NCBI GenBank assembly: GCA_041665525.1 | Contig: JBAYIS010000013.1 | Location: 1 to 64,000, forward strand | Direction of reading: 5' to 3' | Source: UBA8401 sp041665525 | GTDB taxonomy: Bacteria; Bacteroidota; Ignavibacteria; UBA10030; UBA8401 | DNA: 64,000 bases | Shown here: in pieces, positions 47,621-56,893 of the stretch | Layout: each line of letters starts with the position of its first letter | Position numbering within the stretch: position 1 is the first letter of the stretch | Program-made: the position numbers and the translations under genes | Notes under the pieces: generated by a model | Database searches by the model: none | What the model was told of the DNA's origin: nothing | Seen by the model: the letters and a program-made list of their open reading frames with translations, nothing else

Positions 47621-49288
47621 ATGGCAACATTTAACGATCCGCAATCCATCAAACAGGAAGCGGAACGCTACAAGGCAAAAGCGGCTGCCTCCAAAGTGCG
47701 GGATGTGAAATTTACAACCGTCAGCGGTGAATCGGTGGAACTGTTATATTCACCCGAAGAAGTGAATGAGATAAATTATCTTGCTGAGATCGGATATCCC
47801 GGTGAATTTCCCTACACAAGAGGGATCCATCATACAGGTTACCGCGGCAAATTGTGGACCATGCGTCAGTTTGCAGGATTTGGGACGCCGGAAGACACAA
47901 ATCAGCGATTTAAGTACCTTTTAGAGCACGGTCAGACCGGGCTTTCAACTGCTTTTGATCTGCCGACCTTGATGGGCAGAGATGCAGATGATCCATTTTC
48001 AGAAGGTGAAGTAGGAATATGCGGAGTTGCTGTCAGTTCACTGGCAGATATGGAGATCCTGTTCAAAGGAATACCGTTGGACCAGGTGACGACATCAATG
48101 ACGATTAATGCCCCAGCTGCGATGATCCTGGCATTCTATATCGCCGTAGGAGAGAAACAAGGATTGAAATCCAATGTCCTGCGAGGAACTATCCAAAACG
48201 ATATTCTCAAAGAATATATCGCACAAAAGGAATGGATTTATCCTCCGAAACCATCGATGCGGATCATTACAGATATGTTTCAATATTGTTCGAAAGAACT
48301 TCCGCAATTTAACCCTATCTCTGTATCAGGCTATCATATACGAGAAGCTGGTTCAACTTCTGCACAGGAGCTTGCATTTACTCTGGCAGATGGTTTTGCA
48401 TATATCGAAGCAGGAATGGCAGCAGGGTTGGATGTCGATGATTTTGCTCCTCGCATCTCGTACTTCTTCAATTCTCATCTGGACTTTTTTGAAGAGATTG
48501 CCAAATTCAGGGCTGCTCGAAAGATCTATGCGAAGCGAATGCGGTATAAATATGGTGCGAAAAATCCAAAATCTTGGACACTCCGTTTCCATACGCAAAC
48601 AGCCGGATGCACTCTTACAGCCCAACAACCAGAAAATAATATCGTTAGAACTGCATTACAGGCATTAGCGGGTGTTTTGGGTGGGACACAATCTCTTCAT
48701 ACAAATTCCATGGATGAAACGCTTGCTTTACCTTCAGATAAAGCAGTGAAGATTGCGTTACGCACACAACAGATTATTGCGGATGAGATCGGCGTTGCCA
48801 ATGTCATCGATCCACTGGGAGGAAGCTATTTTGTTGAAGCAATGACGGACAAGATGGAACGCGAGGCCGAACAATATTTTGAAAAGATTGAATTGCTTGG
48901 CGGTGTGATCCCGGCAATCGAACAGGGATTCTTCCAAAGGGAAATTGCGGAAGCTGCCTATCGATATCAAAGGGAACTGGATACGAAAGACAAGATTATC
49001 GTCGGCGTGAACCAATATGTGGAAGAGGATGAGAAGATCGATATTCCGATTCTTGCGATCTCTCCCGACGTTGAAATTCTTCAAAAGAAGCGATTGGCAG
49101 AATTAAAGCAGGGGAGAAACCAGGAAGCGGTTGCTGAGTCATTGAAAGCATTACAGCATGCTGCCGCCGACGGCACGAATCTGATGCCGCATCTATTGAA
49201 AGCGACGAGAAATTATGTAACACTCGGTGAAATGTGCAATTCTTTGATCGAGCATTTTGGTATTTACGAAGAACAGGCTGTGTTTTAG
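47621..49288 (+). CDS. Methylmalonyl-CoA mutase-type large subunit (catalytic domain only)
   Basis: A 555-residue acyl-CoA mutase barrel subunit: YPGEFPYTRGIHHTGYRGKLWTMRQFAGFG, TGLSTAFDLPTLMG, TSMTINAPA, SGYHIREAGSTSAQELAF and GGTQSLHTNSMDE. It lacks the C-terminal B12-binding domain, so a separate small subunit should exist elsewhere. The natural reaction is probably methylmalonyl-CoA to succinyl-CoA isomerisation in propionate metabolism, though isobutyryl-CoA-type relatives share this layout. The 185-nt upstream gap holds a GGAGA ribosome-binding site and no clear promoter. Confidence 0.9.
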   Translation: MATFNDPQSIKQEAERYKAKAAASKVRDVKFTTVSGESVELLYSPEEVNEINYLAEIGYPGEFPYTRGIHHTGYRGKLWTMRQFAGFGTPEDTNQRFKYLLEHGQTGLSTAFDLPTLMGRDADDPFSEGEVGICGVAVSSLADMEILFKGIPLDQVTTSMTINAPAAMILAFYIAVGEKQGLKSNVLRGTIQNDILKEYIAQKEWIYPPKPSMRIITDMFQYCSKELPQFNPISVSGYHIREAGSTSAQELAFTLADGFAYIEAGMAAGLDVDDFAPRISYFFNSHLDFFEEIAKFRAARKIYAKRMRYKYGAKNPKSWTLRFHTQTAGCTLTAQQPENNIVRTALQALAGVLGGTQSLHTNSMDETLALPSDKAVKIALRTQQIIADEIGVANVIDPLGGSYFVEAMTDKMEREAEQYFEKIELLGGVIPAIEQGFFQREIAEAAYRYQRELDTKDKIIVGVNQYVEEDEKIDIPILAISPDVEILQKKRLAELKQGRNQEAVAESLKALQHAAADGTNLMPHLLKATRNYVTLGEMCNSLIEHFGIYEEQAVF

Positions 49289-49298
49289 AAGGAATTGA

Positions 49299-50171
49299 AT
49301 GTCCCCACATATTCGGTTATTGCGACCTGCCCAATGGTTAAAAAACAGTTTTGTTTTTACTCCGTTGATTTTTTCAAAACACCTATTTGATCAGGACTAC
49401 TTATTCAATGCAGCACTTGCATTCTTCGCTTTCAGCTGCGCATCTAGTCTTATATATATTGTTAATGATATTGTAGATCGTGACGCAGATAAACTCCATC
49501 CAGAAAAGAAAAAACGGCCGATCGCATCAGGTGAAATCTCGATCTCAATTGCGATTATCATGGCGATGTTCTCTGGAGCAGCAGCGTTTGTGATATCGCT
49601 ATTTCTTCCGAATGAGTTTGCGTACGCAATGCTTTTGTATGTTGTCATCCAATTTGCGTACTCATTCCACTTAAAACATATCGTGATATTGGATCTTTTC
49701 ATTATCGCAACCGGGTTTATGTTACGTGTATTTAGCGGAGCATTGGCGATACAAGTTGATATTTCCCATTGGTTAGTCATTACCACGCTGTTTTTATCAC
49801 TCTTCCTTGCAGCATCAAAACGGCGTGCGGAATTAATGATGATCAAGAAACAGAACTTCGAAACAAAAAGACGCGTACTGCAGGAATATAGTATTCCGTT
49901 TCTTGATTCACTGCTTTTGATTACAACTACCGGAATGGCCATTTCCTATTCATTGTATACAATGGCAGAGCGGACAATCGAAGTCTTTCGGTCAGAGTAT
50001 TTAATCTTTACCACTGTGTTCGTCCTATTTGGCATATTTCGCTATCTCTTTCTTGTCCTGGTTAAGGAGCAAGGAGAGAACCCGACTGCAATTCTAACAA
50101 ATGATACCCCGACCGCGATAAATCTTTTTTTCTGGTTGATTACTTGTATAATGATAATTTACTTTCATTGA
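49299..50171 (+). CDS. UbiA-family polyprenyl-phosphate phosphoribosyltransferase
   Basis: A 290-residue membrane protein with eight or nine helices. It starts with LLRPAQWLKNSFVF and carries the first Asp motif NDIVDRDAD (residues 56-64) followed by HPEKKKRPIASG, the pattern of the decaprenyl-phosphate 5-phosphoribosyltransferase branch (mycobacterial Rv3806c) rather than of quinone prenyltransferases. It would join PRPP to a polyprenyl phosphate. DprE1- and DprE2-like genes lie 3-5 kb downstream, which supports this substrate. It starts 10 nt after the mutase. Confidence 0.85.
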   Translation: MSPHIRLLRPAQWLKNSFVFTPLIFSKHLFDQDYLFNAALAFFAFSCASSLIYIVNDIVDRDADKLHPEKKKRPIASGEISISIAIIMAMFSGAAAFVISLFLPNEFAYAMLLYVVIQFAYSFHLKHIVILDLFIIATGFMLRVFSGALAIQVDISHWLVITTLFLSLFLAASKRRAELMMIKKQNFETKRRVLQEYSIPFLDSLLLITTTGMAISYSLYTMAERTIEVFRSEYLIFTTVFVLFGIFRYLFLVLVKEQGENPTAILTNDTPTAINLFFWLITCIMIIYFH

Positions 50172-50217
50172 AAGTAGAGTAATATCTTTAATCATAACGT
50201 TTTAGTATCCTGATCCT

Positions 50218-51897
50218 ATGAAATTACCTTCCCGCTGGATCACACATTTCGAAAAATCCGGATCATTAAAGTCACCCCGGTACGCGGAATCCATAGCATA
50301 CTTCAAGCAATTTGAAAAATACACTCCGTATGCAAAAATGGTGACTATCGGAATTTCGCCTCAGGGACGTTCGATAGAATGCATCATCATTTCAAAAAAC
50401 AGTGATTTCACACCAGAAAAAGTTAAAAAGAGCGGCAAAGCGGTTGTTTTAATTCAAAACGGAATTCATGCCGGAGAAATTGAAGGAAAAGATGCTTGCA
50501 TGATTCTTTTGCGGGAAATGCTAATTACAAAAGAGAAGTTTCATCTGCTGGATAACCTAGTAATTATCATCATCCCTGTTTTGAATGTGGACGGTCATGA
50601 ACGCATTAGTCCATTTAATCGGCCAAATCAAAATGGCCCGCTGGAAATGGGATGGAGAACTACCAGCTGGAACCTGAATCTGAACAGGGATTATATGAAG
50701 GTTGATACTCCGGAAATACGAGCATTCATGCAATTGTTCAATTCCTGGCTGCCGGATTTTTTTATTGACAACCACACGACGAATGGAGCGGATTATCAAT
50801 ACCATATCACCTATACTCTTGAGAAGTTTTCAAATATCGACAAATCATTATCCAAATGGGGAATACAAAAGCTTCTGCCAGCCGTATTGAAAAATGTGGA
50901 ATCGAAAGGATTCATCACTGGTTTGTATATTCAGTTGAAGAAGGATGGAATGATCGAAAGCGGAATGATTGACACACCGTCGGATCCTCGACTATCCACG
51001 GGATATACAGCATTGCAAAACAGACATGGTTTGCTCGTAGAAACACATTCTTTGAAACCGTTCAACAACCGCGTTCAGTCGACACTGGAGATGAATACTG
51101 CAGTCCTGGAATATCTTAACACGCATTTCAAGCACCTTAAAAAACTCAATCAGAATGCCGATCGATTATCGCGAAAACTCCGAATTCTGCCGGTGAATTT
51201 TGAATTAAGTGGATCTTCCAAACCGTTAAATTTCAAAGGTTTTAACGCAATACACAAGAATAGTTCTATTACAGGTAATGATGTTGTGTATTACTCCGAT
51301 ACGCCGAAGGAATTCACAATTCCGCTTTTTGATGACGTCAAAACTGTTACGACAATTCGTCTCCCAAAAGCGTACATCATTCCGAAGGAATTTACAGAGA
51401 TCATTCGTCGTTTGGAACTGCATGGTGTCAGGATAAATCGGTTTCCAAAAGAGAAAAAGTTGGTTGTCTCCGAATTATCTTTCATCAGCAGTACATTCTC
51501 GTCCAAACCATATGAAAACCATCAATGTGTGAAGGTGAAATGCAAATCCAATAAAAAGAAAGTTACGTTTCCAAAAGGAACATGTATTATTCACTTGAAT
51601 CAGCGAATGAACCGTGTGATAGTGAATTTGTTGGAACCTGAAGCACCGGATTCATTCGTCAGTTGGGGATTCTTCAATGCTTTTTTCGAACGAAAGGAAT
51701 ATGCCGAAGCATACGTGATGGAACCGTTCGCACAGAAAATGTTGTCTTCCAACGATCAATTGAGAAATGAATTTGCTGTTTTAATGGAGGATCAGACGTT
51801 CCGTAATGATCCGCATGCACGACTGGAGTTTTTTTATCAAAAGTCTCCTTTTTTTGACCAGAAAGAAAAAAAATACCCTATCTACAGAATGGTATAA
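50218..51897 (+). CDS. M14-family zinc carboxypeptidase
   Basis: A 559-residue protein with an M14 peptidase domain in about residues 15-300: zinc ligands His84 and Glu87 (NGIHAGEIEGKD), third ligand His186 (DNHTT), NLNRDYMK in the substrate pocket, and probable catalytic Glu275 (LVETHS). Two beta-rich C-terminal regions of unknown role follow. No convincing signal peptide is seen from this ATG, which is unusual for the family. It lies between the UbiA-type gene and the ATP-grasp gene; a link to that pathway is inference. Confidence 0.85.
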   Translation: MKLPSRWITHFEKSGSLKSPRYAESIAYFKQFEKYTPYAKMVTIGISPQGRSIECIIISKNSDFTPEKVKKSGKAVVLIQNGIHAGEIEGKDACMILLREMLITKEKFHLLDNLVIIIIPVLNVDGHERISPFNRPNQNGPLEMGWRTTSWNLNLNRDYMKVDTPEIRAFMQLFNSWLPDFFIDNHTTNGADYQYHITYTLEKFSNIDKSLSKWGIQKLLPAVLKNVESKGFITGLYIQLKKDGMIESGMIDTPSDPRLSTGYTALQNRHGLLVETHSLKPFNNRVQSTLEMNTAVLEYLNTHFKHLKKLNQNADRLSRKLRILPVNFELSGSSKPLNFKGFNAIHKNSSITGNDVVYYSDTPKEFTIPLFDDVKTVTTIRLPKAYIIPKEFTEIIRRLELHGVRINRFPKEKKLVVSELSFISSTFSSKPYENHQCVKVKCKSNKKKVTFPKGTCIIHLNQRMNRVIVNLLEPEAPDSFVSWGFFNAFFERKEYAEAYVMEPFAQKMLSSNDQLRNEFAVLMEDQTFRNDPHARLEFFYQKSPFFDQKEKKYPIYRMV

Positions 51898-51910
51898 CCC
51901 GGGAAAATGT

Positions 51911-53113
51911 ATGAGCAAAACTATTCTTTGTCTCTCCAGTTATGAAAAAGGACAAGAATTTCTCCGCCAGGCAAAAAGGGAAGGGTGGAAAGTGCTGTTA
52001 TTGACATCAAAAAGCCTGGAGCATTCGGACTGGCCGAAAGACCATCTTGATAATATTTATTTTATTCCCGATGTCAATAAAGAGTGGAATATGCAAGATG
52101 TGATTCACGGAGTCAGTTATCTTGCGAGAACGGAACAGATTGACCGAATCGTCGCATTGGATGATTTTGATGTTGAAAAAGCAGCGACACTCCGAGAGCA
52201 TTTACGGATTGGAGGAATGGGAGAGACGACTGCCCGATATTTCCGTGACAAACTTGCCATGCGAATGAAAGCACGCGAAGCCGGGATCAACGTTCCGGAC
52301 TTTGTCGGCATTCTTAATTATGACCGCATTCGGGATTTTCTCGCTGCTGTTCCGCCGCCGTACGTCCTGAAGCCGCGACTCTCGGCCGGTGCTGTGGGAA
52401 TAAAAAAAATTGTTACCTCGGACGAATTATGGCGAAAGATCGATGAGTTCGGCGATCAACAATCCTATTATCTGTTGGAGAAATTTATACCCGGCGATAT
52501 TTTCCACGTGGACAGCATCTTATCTCAAAAACAGATCCTCTTTTCTCTTGTCAGCAAATATGGAGTGCCGCCGTTAGAAGTCTCCCATGATGGGAGAGTC
52601 TTCATGACGCGGACAATTCTTCGAGGAAGCGAGGATGAGATTTCATTGAAAGAATTGAACACGATCGTATTGCCGGCACTGGGATTATTGCAGGGCGTTT
52701 CGCATACGGAGTACATTAAATCTCATGTGGACGGAAAATATTATTTCCTGGAAACATCTGCTCGCGTTGGCGGTGCACATATCGTGGAATTAATCGAAGC
52801 TGCCACTGGCATGAATCTCTGGACGGAATGGGCTCGGTTAGAAACAACGGAGGATGTATCAACGTATGCACCGAAACTGCTCAGAGAAGAATATGCAGGA
52901 CTGATGGTGTCTCTGGCGAAACAACAATGGCCGGACCTATCCGCTTATAACGATCCGGAGATCTATTGGAAGATCAATAAAGAATTTCATGCCGGCTTGG
53001 TCATCCGGTCGCCGAAATTCGAACGGATCGAATCACTGCTTGGCACCTATACGGAACGATTCTATCGAGACTTCTTCACATCAGCACCGCCGAAAGATAA
53101 ACCGACACACTAA
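51911..53113 (+). CDS. ATP-grasp ligase of unknown substrate
   Basis: A 400-residue ATP-grasp enzyme: an N-terminal Rossmann-like preATP-grasp domain (to about 110), the ATP-binding lid from RDKLAMRMKAREAGINVPDF through YVLKPRLSAGAVGI, and the metal-binding end FLETSARVGGAHIVELIE. This is the carboxylate-amine/thiol ligase type related to biotin carboxylase. The ATG at 51911 gives a start at MSKTILCLSSYEKGQ. An in-frame start at 51806 would lie inside the M14 gene. Neighbours suggest a role in cell-surface chemistry, but the substrate cannot be read. Confidence 0.85.
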   Translation: MSKTILCLSSYEKGQEFLRQAKREGWKVLLLTSKSLEHSDWPKDHLDNIYFIPDVNKEWNMQDVIHGVSYLARTEQIDRIVALDDFDVEKAATLREHLRIGGMGETTARYFRDKLAMRMKAREAGINVPDFVGILNYDRIRDFLAAVPPPYVLKPRLSAGAVGIKKIVTSDELWRKIDEFGDQQSYYLLEKFIPGDIFHVDSILSQKQILFSLVSKYGVPPLEVSHDGRVFMTRTILRGSEDEISLKELNTIVLPALGLLQGVSHTEYIKSHVDGKYYFLETSARVGGAHIVELIEAATGMNLWTEWARLETTEDVSTYAPKLLREEYAGLMVSLAKQQWPDLSAYNDPEIYWKINKEFHAGLVIRSPKFERIESLLGTYTERFYRDFFTSAPPKDKPTH

Positions 53114-53204
53114 GACTTACAACAGGTTTTGATATCCGCTATCCACGGGTGGATTTTCTCAAATACTGCTTCATATACTCCTGTACTTTTTGTATTTTCA
53201 AATC

Positions 53205-54521
53205 ATGAAAGTTACTAACTGGGGAAATTATCCGATAATTGAAGCGCAGGTCATGACGCCGTCAACCGTTGAAGAGGTTCGTGCAATTATTGCTTCTTCA
53301 CCGGAACTGATAGCGCGGGGGTTAGGACGATGCTATGGGGATTCTTCATTGAATTCGACCATCGTTTCTACGCTTCGCATGAATCACATCCTGTCATTCA
53401 ATGAACAGACCGGTGAAATCACATGCGAGTCCGGAGTTTCATTTGCTGAATTACTCGATGCTTTCGTTTCGCGCGGATGGTTCCTGCCGGTCACTCCCGG
53501 TACAAAATTCATCACCGTCGGTGGAGCCATTGCATCGGATGTTCATGGTAAAAACCATCATGTTGCCGGTTCGTTCTCCGCTCATCTTAGTTCAATGAAG
53601 CTTATGCTGAGCGACGGCACGATTGTGCAATGCTCTAGAGATTCACACTCCGATCTGTTCTGGGCGACATGCGGCGGTATGGGACTGACGGGGATCATTC
53701 TCGAAGCGACCTTCCATCTGATGCGAATTGATACTGCCTATATACGGCAACGAATTATCAAGGCGAGGAATATCGATGAGGCTATCGATTTGTTTGAAGC
53801 GAATAAGCATTGGACATATTCGGTAGCTTGGATTGATTGTTTATCCAAAGCAGGCTCACTCGGCCGGTCTGCTCTTATTCTGGGAGAACATGCGACTAAA
53901 CAGGAGGTGGGTTACCGATATCGTGATCCCTTGAAAATCGATAAAGGATTTTCAATTCCAGTGCCGGTTTTCTTGCCGGATTTCGTTCTAAATACTTATA
54001 CCGTAAAAGTGTTCAACGAACTGGTGAATACAAAATATATACAGGGTGATTCTTTTGTGGAATATGGTCCGTTTTTTTATCCATTGGATATCTTTTTGGA
54101 CTGGAACCGAATTTACGGTCGACGGGGTTTCACGCAATATCAGTTTGTGTTACCGAAGGCTTCATCGCGCACAGGTTTACGAAAGGTATTGGAACGGATC
54201 TCTCGCAGTGGTGAAGGGTCATTCCTTGCAGTGTTAAAACTGTTCGGGAAACAAGAAGGGCTTCTGTCGTTCCCACAAGAAGGCTTCACACTTGCCCTTG
54301 ATTTTGCCATTTCTCCGGCAACGTTGGCTTTGTTCCGTGAATTGGACGAACTGGTGTGCGAACATGGCGGTCGGCTGTACTTGACCAAAGATGTCCGCAT
54401 GCCTAAAGAGGTTTTCGACAAAGGATACTCACAGGTTCAGCAATTCCATACAACGAAGGACAAATTCGATTCAATTAAAAAATTTCAATCATTACAATCA
54501 AAACGGGTCGGACTATCATGA
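53205..54521 (+). CDS. DprE1-like decaprenylphospho-ribofuranose 2-oxidase
   Basis: A 438-residue VAO-type FAD oxidoreductase, colinear with mycobacterial DprE1. It has RGLGRCYGD (38-46), PGTKFITVGGAIASDVHGKNHH with the FAD-linking His at 114, LFWATCGGMGLTGI, and the C-terminal GGRLYLTKD with Lys395 (DprE1 Lys418). DprE1 oxidises polyprenylphospho-ribose to the 2-keto sugar. The residue equal to DprE1 Cys387 is Ala364, in GFTLALDF. The same spacing of 31 to the conserved Lys supports this alignment. The ATG at 53205 is preferred over a TTG at 53190. It overlaps the DprE2-like gene in ATGA. Confidence 0.9.
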   Translation: MKVTNWGNYPIIEAQVMTPSTVEEVRAIIASSPELIARGLGRCYGDSSLNSTIVSTLRMNHILSFNEQTGEITCESGVSFAELLDAFVSRGWFLPVTPGTKFITVGGAIASDVHGKNHHVAGSFSAHLSSMKLMLSDGTIVQCSRDSHSDLFWATCGGMGLTGIILEATFHLMRIDTAYIRQRIIKARNIDEAIDLFEANKHWTYSVAWIDCLSKAGSLGRSALILGEHATKQEVGYRYRDPLKIDKGFSIPVPVFLPDFVLNTYTVKVFNELVNTKYIQGDSFVEYGPFFYPLDIFLDWNRIYGRRGFTQYQFVLPKASSRTGLRKVLERISRSGEGSFLAVLKLFGKQEGLLSFPQEGFTLALDFAISPATLALFRELDELVCEHGGRLYLTKDVRMPKEVFDKGYSQVQQFHTTKDKFDSIKKFQSLQSKRVGLS

Positions 54522-55252
54522 AGTATGTTCTTATTATCGGCGCAGGTTCCGACATTGCACGACCACTGGCCTTCTTGTATGCGAAAGCAGGATATGGGAT
54601 CTATCTTGCCAGCAGAAGTTATGAACAACTTGTGCGTGACGCCAGCGATATCAAGATCCGGTATACCGTTGACGCCGCGGCATTTAAATTCGATGTGTCG
54701 CACACAACAACTCATCAACAATTTTATGATGCGCTTCCGGTAAAACCTGCCGGAGTCATTTGTTTGGCTGGGAGTCTGGGAGATCAACAGAAGTCCGAAC
54801 AGGACTACAACGAAGCAAAGAACGTGATGGAGGCGAATTATACCGGACTGGTCTCCATCCTGCACATCATCGCAAACGATTTTGAAAAGAGAAGGGAAGG
54901 ATTCATCGTTGGAGTAAGTTCCGTAGCGGGTGAGAAAGGCAGAAAAAGTAATTACGTGTACGCAAGTGCAAAAGCGGGATTTACAACGTTCCTGTCTGGC
55001 CTGCGCAATAGGCTCTATCCAGCGCATGTTCATGTGATGACCGTTCATCCCGGTTTTATTCGTACGAAGATGATCGAAGGACGAGCAACGCCGGGAATAA
55101 TTACTGCAAGTCCGGAAGAAGTTGCGGATGATATTTTTTCCGGACAGCAATCCGGGAAAGATTTTATCTATTCAAAATGGTTCTGGAGATTCATTATGCT
55201 TGGTTTCAAAATGATACCCGAACCGATTATTAAAAAACTTGATCTGAAATGA
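54518..55252 (+). CDS. DprE2-like short-chain reductase
   Basis: A 244-residue classical SDR with an N-terminal nucleotide-binding GAGSDIA, a catalytic Ser in VGVSSVAG, Tyr148 and Lys152 in YVYASAKAG, and a C-terminal amphipathic stretch. Coupled by a 4-nt overlap to the DprE1-like gene, it should reduce the 2-keto intermediate to polyprenylphospho-D-arabinofuranose. SDRs are numerous, so the assignment depends on this pairing, which matches mycobacteria. It overlaps the EamA gene in ATGA. Confidence 0.87.
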   Translation: MKYVLIIGAGSDIARPLAFLYAKAGYGIYLASRSYEQLVRDASDIKIRYTVDAAAFKFDVSHTTTHQQFYDALPVKPAGVICLAGSLGDQQKSEQDYNEAKNVMEANYTGLVSILHIIANDFEKRREGFIVGVSSVAGEKGRKSNYVYASAKAGFTTFLSGLRNRLYPAHVHVMTVHPGFIRTKMIEGRATPGIITASPEEVADDIFSGQQSGKDFIYSKWFWRFIMLGFKMIPEPIIKKLDLK

Positions 55253-56139
55253 CCACCAGAGGCAGAGCGGAATTAGCATTATTTGCAACAACATTTGTTT
55301 GGGGCAGCACGTTTGTTGTAGTGAAATCGGGGACGGAAAATATTTCCCCATCGTTGTTCATTGCCTTAAGGTTCGGGACGGGTGCGTTGATCTTTGCAGT
55401 TCTATTGTTCCGGCAATTGCGGTCGATTCAGCGGCGGACAATAATAAAAGCTGTGACTCTTGGTTCCATGCTCGGCATAGGAATTCTTTTACAGAATATA
55501 GGCATTTATCATACTACGGCATCGAAAGCGGCATTCATCACAGGACTGATGGTTATCTTTACACCGGTGGCTCAATTGATTTTGGAAAGGCGCCCGCCGA
55601 AGCTTGGAAATATTGCGGGAATAATTATTGTCACCTTTGGATTATATCTACTCACGTCCCCGACCGGTTCTGAAATTAATGTTGGCGATGTGTTAGTCCT
55701 GATCTCTGCAGCTATTTTCGGCGTCTATATCGTCTTTCTGGATATGTATTCAAGAGCAGAAAATGTCTTTCATCTTGCTTTTTTGCAGGTAACAATGACG
55801 ACGTTGATTGCGGTGTTTGTACTACCGTTCGAAACGATAAAATTTGAACCATCAACACAATTGTTTCTTTCCTTGTTGTATATGGGAGTGTGTGCAACTG
55901 TATTTACGACATATGTTCAGACGCGTTTTCAAAAAGATACGAGTCCTACCCGGGCAGTAATCATCTTTACGATCGAGCCGGTAATCGCCGCTGTTTTGGC
56001 ATATTATGTCCTTGGCGAAGTGCTCGGCATAGCGGGTGTGATCGGTGCCGGTGTCATTGTTGCCGGGATACTGATCTCGGAATTTTCTGATTCCCTTCTT
56101 TCAAAATTTGGTATGAATGTCCAGGCAGTAGAAGATTAA
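55249..56139 (+). CDS. EamA/DMT-family transporter
   Basis: A 296-residue protein with ten membrane helices in two EamA repeats, for example FATTFVWGSTFVVVKSG near the start and VIIFTIEPVIAAVLAYYVLGE in the second half. DMT proteins export metabolites, and the superfamily includes ArnE/ArnF, which flip undecaprenyl-phospho-aminoarabinose. Translational overlap with the DprE2-like gene makes a flippase for the arabinolipid a reasonable hypothesis; family membership alone does not show it. Confidence 0.85.
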   Translation: MTTRGRAELALFATTFVWGSTFVVVKSGTENISPSLFIALRFGTGALIFAVLLFRQLRSIQRRTIIKAVTLGSMLGIGILLQNIGIYHTTASKAAFITGLMVIFTPVAQLILERRPPKLGNIAGIIIVTFGLYLLTSPTGSEINVGDVLVLISAAIFGVYIVFLDMYSRAENVFHLAFLQVTMTTLIAVFVLPFETIKFEPSTQLFLSLLYMGVCATVFTTYVQTRFQKDTSPTRAVIIFTIEPVIAAVLAYYVLGEVLGIAGVIGAGVIVAGILISEFSDSLLSKFGMNVQAVED

Positions 56140-56414
56140 TGGAAAGTAATGCAAAGATAACAGTTAATGGCATTGTCCAAGGGGTCGGATATCGTTGGTT
56201 TGCCGACCGATCGGCCAGGAAATACGAATTAAAAGGTTTCGTTGAAAATCTTCCAGACGGTTCGGTGTATCTGGAAGTGGAAGGGAAGAGAGATTCCATC
56301 GAAGCTTTGCTCATCGAATTGAAAAAAGGTCCTAATCATTCGAATGTTGAAGAGGTAAAAGTCGAATGGGGGACAGCACATCATTTATTCATTAATTTCA
56401 GGATCAAGGCATAA
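56139..56414 (+). CDS. acyP: Acylphosphatase
   Basis: A 91-residue acylphosphatase with GIVQGVGYRWFADRSA (phosphate loop and catalytic Arg), GFVENLPDGSVYLEVEG with the catalytic Asn, and the C-terminal strand ending INFRIKA. It hydrolyses acyl phosphates; the physiological role is unclear. The ATG shares one base with the upstream TAA and its own stop shares one base with ispF. Confidence 0.93.
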   Translation: MESNAKITVNGIVQGVGYRWFADRSARKYELKGFVENLPDGSVYLEVEGKRDSIEALLIELKKGPNHSNVEEVKVEWGTAHHLFINFRIKA

Positions 56415-56893
56415 TGAACCGTATTGGTTTTGGATTTGATGTTCATAAATTGGCACCGGGAAGAAAATTGATCCTTGGCGGAGTGGAAATCCCAAACGAA
56501 AAAGGACTCCTCGGTCATTCCGATGCCGATGTGTTGTTACATGCCATTTGTGACGCATTATTGGGGGCAGCAGCGCTGGGAGATATCGGGAAACATTTTC
56601 CTGATACTGATGCACACTATAAAGGGATTTCCAGTATAGAACTGTTGAGAAAAGTGAATGAATTGTTAAAGAAACACAATTTTGTTATTGAGAATATCGA
56701 TTCAACAGTTGTTCTGGAAGCACCGAAGATAGCACCCTTTGTCTCAGAAATGCAGAAAAATATTTCTGATGCATTAGCAATCAAACAAAATCAGGTTTCA
56801 ATAAAAGCTACAACAAATGAAGGAATGGGATTTATTGGAGTGGGCGAAGGTGCTGTAGCATATGCAGTTACAATTATTGTTTCGGAAAATTAA
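56414..56893 (+). CDS. ispF: 2-C-methyl-D-erythritol 2,4-cyclodiphosphate synthase
   Basis: A 159-residue trimeric zinc enzyme of the MEP isoprenoid pathway. It has RIGFGFDVHKL (zinc ligands Asp and His), GLLGHSDADVLLHAI, and DIGKHFPDTD, with the C-terminal KATTNEGMGFIGVGEGAVAYA. It supplies isoprenoid precursors, which could include the polyprenyl phosphate needed by the UbiA-type enzyme upstream. It overlaps acyP by one base. Confidence 0.97.
   Translation: MNRIGFGFDVHKLAPGRKLILGGVEIPNEKGLLGHSDADVLLHAICDALLGAAALGDIGKHFPDTDAHYKGISSIELLRKVNELLKKHNFVIENIDSTVVLEAPKIAPFVSEMQKNISDALAIKQNQVSIKATTNEGMGFIGVGEGAVAYAVTIIVSEN

Noticed and set aside
53114..53204. Terminator after the ATP-grasp gene
   Set aside because: The ATCCA/TGGAT stem is only 5 bp with a short mixed tail, too weak to call.
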